A stretch of DNA of 64,000 bases from Papio anubis (taxonomy: Eukaryota; Chordata; Mammalia; Primates; Cercopithecidae): assembly GCF_008728515.1 (NCBI RefSeq), contig NC_044978.1, positions 5,599,771 to 5,663,770 on the forward strand, given 5' to 3'. A program made the position numbers and the translations under genes. Positions within the stretch are counted from its first letter, which is position 1; each line of letters begins with the position of its first letter. Positions 57,276 to 64,000 of this stretch are shown here, piece after piece. The notes under the pieces were generated by a model. The model was not told the DNA's origin. It saw only the letters and a program-made list of their open reading frames with translations, and searched no databases.

Positions 57276-58339
57276 TAGATCAGGCTCCAGGGTACATGAG
57301 AGTAGCTGGTTGAGGCCAACCAAGTGGAAGACCTCAGACTGTTGGTAGCCGCCGTGGGAGGCGGGCCGGTGATGACCAGCAGGGAGGCTGACTGGGCAGG
57401 TGAGTGGGAGTCTGGGACATGGGCATGGGAAAATGGGGGTAGTGTGACATGAACCTCAGTCATGCAGGAGGACTGCGTGACTTCTGGGCGCTCTCAGACA
57501 GAGAGAAGCACCTGGCACCAAGGAACTGAGAAGAGAGCAGATCCGATTAGGAGTGTGAGTTGCTCAGAGCAGAGGCCAGCGAGGCCCTCCTCAGGCAGCT
57601 ATGGCTTCTCTGCCACGTGGTTTACAAGGTGAGGGTCCCTCTGTTCCCTAACGACCTCTCCTCTACAATCCAAAATGCTTCTCATCGCTTCATCACACCG
57701 TGTGAGGTCATCTGGAGTGAGGTTAGGTTGGGATCACCAAATCATCACTTAGAGTGGTTGGCTCAGGACCTCACACAGAGCACATATGTAGTCAAGCAAG
57801 TCACCGGTCTCACTGTATTCCACAATGCCAGCCTTCCAGATCTCACCAAAGGGCTTACTGTTTGAACTTTTTTCAGTTTATAAAATTCTGGCAGAATTGC
57901 TTTGAATTTTTAAAAGCAAATATGCCCTGAAGGTTAATTCACAGCCGTCAGTCATTTCTTAGCTGGCTATTTGCATCCATCTTTACTTCGTGGTCTTTAG
58001 CTGAAGTCGCCTGTGCTGAGAGACGGGGTGGAACGGAGGGAGGGTGTAAGAGGGCAGAGGTGATCCGGGCATCTTGGTGGAAAACAGGCTTAGGTAGGGG
58101 AGTGCAGGGCCAGAGGTCACTATGGAGATGCTGGATGACTAATGAGGTGCCATCTCAATTCCATCGAGAAAGGTCTTGGCCCCCGGCAGTAGGGTGTGAC
58201 AGGTGCTGGGGAAGCAGCTTCAGCCCTGAATCCTCTCAGTGAAAGTAAACATGGTGTCTCAGCAGCCACACGTCTGGCATGAAGATGCTGGGCCTTCCAG
58301 TGAGTGATGAAACGCAGTACTGGGAGACCTTGAGACATC

Positions 58340-58640
58340 CGTTAAGACGCTCTTGGTCATAAATCACAGCCCCTTTGATAAATATGGCTGAAACAAAAAG
58401 GATTTACTATCCCACATAAGTAGAAGTCTGGAGGCAGGCAATTCCAGGATTGCTGAATCCAGCAACTCAATTATCTCACGCCCCAAGCCAGCTCTTCTGC
58501 AATGCTCTTGGCTTTCTTCAAGGTCACAAGATGGCTGCTGCAGCTCCACACATCACATCATATCCCATCAGGACATTCCAAAGCAGGAAAGAAAAGGTGT
58601 GGGTTCTGTTTGCACGTCTCCTACTTTTATCAGGGAGCAA
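58340..58640. repeat. Old interspersed repeat, family not assigned
   Basis: The layout (an AAAAAGGATTTACTATCCCA block, then GTCTGGAGGCAGGCAATTCC, then CACAAGATGGCTGCTGCAGC) follows a common mammalian repeat I recognise by pattern but cannot name. Confidence 0.35.
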
Positions 58641-59130
58641 AATATACATACCAGAGCCAGGGCCAGACTCGGGTTTTGTAGGACTCTGAAGATTATGGAA
58701 TTAAGGTGAAGGGGATCTCTCTTTAAGAAGAAAATATACACAATTATGAATACAAAATTAGGTACAGGGATTTGGAAGAAGTTCACACACATGAAGAACC
58801 TTGGTGCATAAGCTGTAAATCTGCTTCTGCCCAGAACCCACTAGCGGCTTCCCCTCGGTCTCATTAATCAGCTGACTAGTGGGGCTAGGAAGTTCCTGCC
58901 TTGGGTCAGCTTTAGTTCTGAGATCTGAAGTTGTGCTGAAGTGCAGACCAGGGGGTCCCAATCACAGGACAAAAGTGAAACAGAGGCCAGGAGTCAGGCA
59001 GACTGGGGCCCCGAAACAAAGAACAGAAAGAAGGGGTGAGGGGAGAGCAAGGACAAACAGCAGCCTTTGCCCCATTCTGACTTGCGCTGGCCCACTCAGG
59101 ATGCCCAGTGACAAGTGTGAGGATACGTCC

Positions 59131-59636
59131 TCCTTCCCCTGGCTCTGCTTCCATCTCCCCTCCATCCTTCCACCCCGCACTCTGCTGTGGGTCCAGGTGC
59201 CTGCTCCCTTCCGTCTGCTCGCCATCATCCTGCCCCGTACTCTGCTGTGGGTCCAAGTACCTGCTCCCTTCCATCTCCCCCCAGTCATTCTGCCCCGTAC
59301 TCTGCTGTGAGTCCAGGTGACTGCTCCCTTCCGTCTGCTCGCCATCATCCTGCCCCGTACTCTGCTGTGGGTCCAAGTACCTGCTCCTTTCCATCTCCCC
59401 CCAATCATCCGCCCCGTACTCTGCTGTGGGTCCAAGTACCTGCTCCCTTCCATCTCCCCCGCATCCTCCCGCCCCATACTCTGCTGTGGGTCCAAGTACC
59501 TGCTCCCTTCCATCTCCCCCGCATCCTCCCGCCCCATACTCTGCTGTGAGTCCAAGTACCTGCTCCCTTCCATCTCCCCCACATCCTCCTGCCCCCGTAC
59601 TCTGCTGTGGGTCCAAGTACCTGCTCCCCTGTAGGA
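59131..59636 (+). repeat. 60-bp minisatellite (VNTR), about 8 units
   Basis: The unit anchor CTCTGCTGTG recurs near 59181, 59241, 59301, 59361, 59420, 59480, 59540 and 59601, so spacing is 59-61 bp. Units 1 and 3 share CCGTCTGCTCGCCATCATCC, units 2 and 4 share the CCATCTCCCCCC variant, and units 5-8 share CCATCTCCCCCGCATCCTCC-like sequence, showing a two-unit (120-bp) order on the left and homogenisation on the right. Because 60 is divisible by 3, long open frames (up to 259 codons on the minus strand) run through with 20-residue repeats; I regard these as artefacts. Confidence 0.95.
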
Positions 59637-60009
59637 AACTGACAAATTAGCGTTGACCATGTTATGTTCTATTATGTGTTTTGTACGCATTGACAAATAC
59701 ACACACACACGTTTGTCTGAGTAAATCAGAAGTGAGACCATCAGTTAGCAAGGGCTAAGCAGTACTGTATTGTATGTCTTAGGGAGAAGCCACAGAACAG
59801 AAAGGAAGAATGCCTAGCTATTGACAATTACTGGAGCAGCATTTTAAAATATACAATCATTTCCAAAGGAAGATTCGAGGTAATTTCAAAGATAAGTGAA
59901 GCAGGAACTTTAAAAAGAAAAAAAAGAACATCAGAAATAAGATAAATAGGGTGTGAAAAAATAAGATTAGCTCTGAAAGATGAGGGTTGCTCACTAATAC
60001 ACTATCCAT

Positions 60010-60300
60010 GGTGGCTCACAAACCCTTAATTACTAATGATAAAGGCTGCGAAACTCGTCTGCATGTATTACACCCGGATCCTTAGCAACTCTAGAACGAC
60101 CCCTCCCCCAAAGCTTCAATGGTATGCATAGAAAGTTATTTTATACCTTGCAGATAATAAATACATCAAGAAAAATTTCTGTTTAAATTTTAGTCAGTGA
60201 CAACAGCAACTACTGCAATAATAATAGCTATCTTGAATTAAGTGCATCCTAGTTCTTGTTTCTAATTCTCCTAATGACTCTGCATCGTGGATATTGTTAG
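60010..60300. repeat. Diverged paralogous segment, copy A (contains a MIR)
   Basis: Aligns by eye with 63595-63850, including CTTAATTACTAATG, AGTTATTTTATA, AATAAATA and 'aaattttagtcagtgacaac' blocks, then a reversed MIR. Identity looks around 70%, and the homology extends left beyond the MIR. Confidence 0.5.
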
Positions 60301-60302
60301 TT

Positions 60303-60651
60303 TTGTTTGTTTGTTTGTTTTGACGTTGTTTTCTTGTTTTTTTGTTTGTTTTTGTTTTTGTTTTTTGACACGGAGTCTCACTCCGTCAGCCAGGCTGGGA
60401 TGAGGTGGCATGATCTCAACTCACTGCAACCTCTGCCTCCTAGGTTCAAGAGATCCTCTTGCCTCAGCCTCCCAAGTAGCTGAGATTACAGGTGCCCGCC
60501 ACCATGCCCAGCTAATTTTTGTATTTTTAGTAGAGATGGGGTTTCACCATGTTGGCCAGGAGGGTCTTGAACTTCTGAATCTCAAGTGATCCGCCCGCCT
60601 TGGCCTCCCAAAGTGCTGGTATTACAGGTGTGAGCCAGCACACCCAGCTGT
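60303..60651 (-). mobile_element. Alu, antisense, with 11-bp target-site duplication
   Basis: A (TTTG)n-rich tail, then TTTGACACGGAGTCTCACTCC to CAGCACACCCAGCTG. TATTGTTAGTT at 60292-60302 and 60652-60662 flanks it. It lies inside copy A of the 60.0/63.6-kb pair. Confidence 0.92.
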
Positions 60652-61650
60652 TATTGTTAGTTCTGAAAATAACATACAGCCAAATAAAATGGAACACACA
60701 TGTGGTTCTGAGCTTCCAAGAAGCTAATCCAAAGAGAACAATCAGTTCCATTAATATAACTTAGAGCATCTATATTCATGAACATATATGTTTCTCTGGA
60801 AAATCGTAATTGTCCCTGAGTCCTGAGAGACACTGAGATATCTTTTAATGACTTTTTGCAGTTTCCTAGACTAAATATCTTAATCATTTTACTTCTACCC
60901 CGGAATTTGCAAATTTTTATTATGAAGACACCATATGTAAAAGTTATAATTTCTGATTCTACTTTAGTATAACATTGGGGCTTTATTTATTTGTTTTCTG
61001 AGAAATCCCAAAAACAAGTGCCCATTCTTTCTTTATTGGCTTAAACTTCTTTTTTTGACATCATTCTATTGTTTGTTGTACTTTCTTGACAACAGAGAAT
61101 TAAAAACCCCATTCTATAACCTTGTTTCTGCTCTGTGCCAAGGCTATTAATCTCTCACATTCCTATTTGCAAAACTTCTCCCCAAATGGTAAAAGAACGT
61201 TATGTTTTGCCCTGAAACCTACACACCCATCCACAGTGCATGCGATGACATTTCAGGGCTGGCTTACACTTCACATCTGTGGCATGGCAAGACTCTCAGC
61301 CTGAAAGCAATCTCTCCAGGTCTGAGTTCGGCTGGCAGATGAGACTGGTTTCTGGTTTAGCCATGATGAGGAAAACAGCTGGGTCAGGACACGGTGATGC
61401 TGGGTGACAGCCACTAGAGTCCCGTCCCCCACTCCTTTCTGCCTATAGCCGCCATCCCAGAAACATGGACGATTTGGTTTCCTTGGTAAAAATGCCCCTC
61501 CCCAAAACACACTAACTTTCTACCATCGATTTAAGTCTTGCAGACTTTAAGGCGGCGGCACTAACAGGAAGACTTTATTGAGTTCATCTTTTTCTCAGGA
61601 TTTCTTAGAGAGGAGTCACTGAAAAAGATAAAGACAGGAACAGATTGTCT

Positions 61651-61931
61651 TTTTTTTTTTTTTTTTTTTTTTTTGAGACGGAGTCTTGCTCTGTTGCCCA
61701 GGCTGGAGTGCAGTGGCGGGATCTCGGCTCACTGCAACCTCCACCTTCCAGTTTCAAGTGATTCTCCTGACTCAACCTCCCGAGTAGCTGGGACTACAGG
61801 TGTCTGCCACCATGCCTGGTTAATTTTTCTAGTTTTAGTAGGGATGGGATTTCACCACATTTGCCAGGCTGGTCTTGAACTCCTGACCTTGTGATCCACC
61901 CACCTCAGCCTCCCAAAGTGCTGGGATTACA
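61651..61931 (-). mobile_element. Alu, antisense, missing its extreme 5' end
   Basis: Poly(T) of about 24, GAGACGGAGTCTTGCTCTG through AAAGTGCTGGGATTAC, then an abrupt join to unrelated sequence; the last about 20 bases of the Alu are missing. Confidence 0.9.
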
Positions 61932-62819
61932 CAGTCATGTAGTGGGACTGCTGACCCTGCCATAGTAAAGCAAGCCCCCTGGCCAGGGACCCCCAGTTTG
62001 CCTCTGCCCCTGCACTCTTTAATAAACCAGCTGGATTTCCAGCTGCTGTCAGTCCTTTCTCCGGCCTCCTGTCCTGAAAGGAGAGAAATCTGAAAGTGTT
62101 CTTATCCCCATAGGATGAAACAGAAAGAGGTAAAGCACAGGCTGCCTCCATGGGTCCAGCCTGAGCCTGTCATAGGAAATGGGCCTTCCTCACGGAAGTC
62201 CTACCTGAGACCTGGTCCCTGTCCTCTGGAAAGCCTTTGCCCTGCGTCTTCCCTCCAGGGGATGAAGATCACGCTCTTCCCCAGAGCACGGGAGCCCTGC
62301 CCAGGCTGGCTCCACTGGGGTTCTCAGTTGGGCACCCTGCCACTCCCTCTCCCAGGGGCCTGGGGCAGGTTGGGTTGTCACAATGTCATGGTGGGCCAAG
62401 GACACTGAGGAGGCAGGCTCGGTGATGCTAAATTATGGGAGAGTCAGGCACAACACAGCAAAATGCCAAGTGGAGAAGGGCAGTTTGCAGCAGACTCAAG
62501 CATACTTTTCCATCCCCCACTGTGAAGGCCGTGTGCATCAGCCATCATGCGCCTAGCAAACCAGCAGATGTGTGCCAAGTGCCGACTGCATGTGATGGCC
62601 AATGAAAAGTTCTAATTCCACAGTGGGGAGCCACTGGGAGTCCTTGTCCCCCTCCCGCTCTCCCTGCTCGTGAAGACAGTAGATACTAAATAAATACACA
62701 TACCACACAAATAAATCACTGTGGTAAGAGCTGTCATGGACACAGAGATTGCCATGAAAGAGGGTACTGGGGTGGGGGAAACAGGAGCCCGATGTAGGTG
62801 AGGGGCTACGGGGGCCTCT

Positions 62820-63500
62820 CTGAGAAGAGAGCTTGAGGCTGAAACCCAGAGGAGGAGTTCTCAGTGGTCAGGCGGGAAGAGGAAGTGCTCTCCAGGCTGA
62901 GGGAACGGTCTGCTTGAAGAACCTGAGCTGGAAAGACCTTTGAGAGTTAGAGGAATGGAAAGAATGGGCCAGGTGGCCAAGTGTGGAGAGCCAGGAGAGG
63001 GGACGTGGCAACGAGATGGGGCTGCTTAGGTAAGCAAGGGACCATTGGCCCAGGACTTGGTATTTTTTATCTTAAGACTTGGTATTTTTGTGGCCGGGCA
63101 TAGTGGCTCACACCTGTAACATCAGCACTTTGGGAGGCCGAGGCAGGCAGATCACCTGAGGTCAGGAGTTTGAGACCAGCCTGGCCAACATGGTGAAACC
63201 CCGTCTCTACTAAAAATATAAAAATTAGCCAGGCGTGGTGGTACGTGCCTACAATCCCAGCTACTTGGGAGGCTGAGGCAGGAGAATCACTTGAACCTAG
63301 GAGGCAGAAGTTTCTGTGAGCCAAGATTGCAGCACTGCACTCCAGCCTGGGCGACACAGCGAGATTCCATCTCAAGATAAAAAAACAAAAAACTTGGTAT
63401 TTTTTAATCTTAAGTTCAATGGGAAACCACAGGGAATTTTTCCAGGGAGGATCATGATCCATTATCTTCAGGGTAATGTAATTCACAGCTCATGGGAAGA
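62820..63500 (+). repeat. Ancient mammalian interspersed repeat, split by an Alu
   Basis: Blocks 'ggcgggaagaggaagtgctctccaggctgagggaac', 'gggccaggtggccaagtgtggagagcc' and, after the Alu, 'ttaagttcaatgggaaaccacagg' follow the same old repeat as 25130-26270. The family name is uncertain. Confidence 0.45.
63092..63391 (+). mobile_element. Alu, sense, with 13-bp target-site duplication
   Basis: GGCCGGGCATAGTGGCTCAC to GCGAGATTCCATCTCAAG plus an A-rich tail. ACTTGGTATTTTT at 63077-63089 and 63392-63404 flanks it, and a further partial copy of this site lies just to the left. Confidence 0.92.
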
Positions 63501-63594
63501 ACAGAGTCAAAGAACAAAGTCAAACAGGTCATGAGCAGTTCCATGAAAATTCTTACACTGACCCGCTAAACAGACTGTCAATGTGATTTCATCC

Positions 63595-63990
63595 ACCTTT
63601 AATTAGTAATACTGGTTGCTGTGAACAACAATCTTAATTTTTCATGCCTGGATCATTGTAGACTTTGGAAAGAGCTCCCTGTGGTCCTCCCAAAAGTTTC
63701 AATGACTTACACATCAAGTTATTTTATATTTTACACATAATAAATATATGGGTTTTTTTAAAATTTTGGTCAATAACAACCATAACAGTAGTGGCTATCT
63801 GGAATTAGGTACCTCCTCAGTTCACTCTCTCTGCATTGTGGATACTGCGATCCCAATTTTACTGAGTTAATGGCGGCTCATCATTTTAGGTCCCATGCCT
63901 ATGGTTACAAATCTCTGAGCAACAAACCCAGGACTTGAATTCCAGTCTAGCCATGAAGCACACAGTCCCATCCAGTTCTTCTAAGATGTT
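63595..63990. repeat. Diverged paralogous segment, copy B (contains an antisense MIR)
   Basis: Partner of 60010-60300 over its first about 250 bp. A reversed MIR starts near 63785 and runs to about 63980 (CCCAATTTTACTGAGTTAATGG, 'aaacccaggacttgaattcc'). Confidence 0.5.
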
Positions 63991-64000
63991 CCAGACATTT

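Larger units (their letters stand above)
1..64000 (+). other. ENPP6: Partial ENPP6 locus (exons 2-6, incomplete at both ends)
   Basis: Five exons in the same orientation splice into one uninterrupted frame that reads as ENPP6. The known enzyme hydrolyses glycerophosphocholine and lysophosphatidylcholine to release phosphocholine, is held at the outer cell surface by a GPI anchor, and is found in kidney and newly forming oligodendrocytes; these are family facts, not visible here. I searched for the first exon (signal peptide, Asp32/Ser71 region) to the left and for exon 7 (the peptide after Thr-Glu331) to the right and found neither, so the gene continues beyond both edges. Intron phases are 1, 1, 2, 0, 0 and 0 for introns 1-6. 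Confidence 0.93.
56535..64000 (+). other. ENPP6: ENPP6 intron 6 (5' part)
   Basis: At least 7.4 kb with no sign of exon 7. It holds a MADE1 at 57.2 kb, an old repeat at about 58.3-58.6 kb, the 60-bp minisatellite at 59.13-59.64 kb, Alus at 60.3, 61.65 and 63.1 kb, and a pair of diverged paralogous segments at 60.0 and 63.6 kb. Unique stretches with nothing assigned: 56535-57200, 57280-59120, 59640-60010, 60665-61650 and 61935-62820. Confidence 0.85.

Noticed and set aside
58912..59741. Two overlapping minus-strand open frames of 234 and 259 codons with 20-residue repeats
   Set aside because: They are generated by the 60-bp minisatellite, whose length is divisible by three and whose units lack stops; the complementary strand is equally open. 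No start context, splice sites or domain.
1..64000. CRISPR arrays, bacterial operons, rRNA or tRNA genes
   Set aside because: No regularly spaced identical repeats with unique spacers, no prokaryotic gene structure and no tRNA or rRNA signatures beyond SINE-derived ones; the sequence is a mammalian intron landscape.

Overview
The window is primate nuclear DNA, most likely from an Old World monkey. It is packed with Alu and L1 elements and carries five internal exons of a vertebrate gene whose peptide I recognise as ENPP6. ENPP6 is the GPI-anchored, choline-specific glycerophosphodiesterase of the nucleotide pyrophosphatase/phosphodiesterase family. The monkey assignment rests on an Alu near 52.76-53.05 kb with bases I associate with the macaque/baboon AluYR lineages, and on a few residue differences from the human protein as I remember it.

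The gene is read on the + strand. Exon 2 is at 19460-19639, exon 3 at 42406-42517, exon 4 at 51096-51237, exon 5 at 51946-52125 and exon 6 at 56397-56534. Together they form one open frame of 752 bases, from about residue 81 to 331 of a roughly 440-residue enzyme. Four metal-binding residues (Asn92, Asp193, His197, Asp240/His241 in human numbering) fall in these exons. Exon 1 (signal peptide and catalytic nucleophile) lies left of the window, and exons 7-8 (last metal ligand and GPI signal) lie right of it. All introns are GT-AG except intron 5, whose frame-keeping donor is GC.

Layout: 1-19459 is intron 1. It holds the 5' half of an antisense L1, a GC-rich CpG cluster with a strong CTCF-like site and a G-quadruplex tract, two L1 3' ends in inverted orientation, a Tigger transposase fossil and a long GA tract. 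19640-42405 is intron 2, with Alus, a possible unidentified retrocopy, a GC-rich gene-free stretch at 28-30 kb and a large block of ancient L1 at 34-40 kb. 42518-51095 is intron 3 (MIRs, L2, one MaLR solo LTR). 51238-51945 is short intron 4. 52126-56396 is intron 5, with nested Alus close to exon 5. 56535-64000 is the start of intron 6, with a MADE1 hairpin and a 60-bp minisatellite.

I found no second protein-coding gene with recognisable domains. Apart from the five exons, the long open frames are Alu, L1, simple-repeat or minisatellite frames or chance frames. The most interesting items are the GC donor with an in-frame GT alternative, the CpG/CTCF/G4 cluster in intron 1, a probable templated insertion with a perfect hairpin at 7.9 kb, the intron 6 minisatellite and several local duplications.
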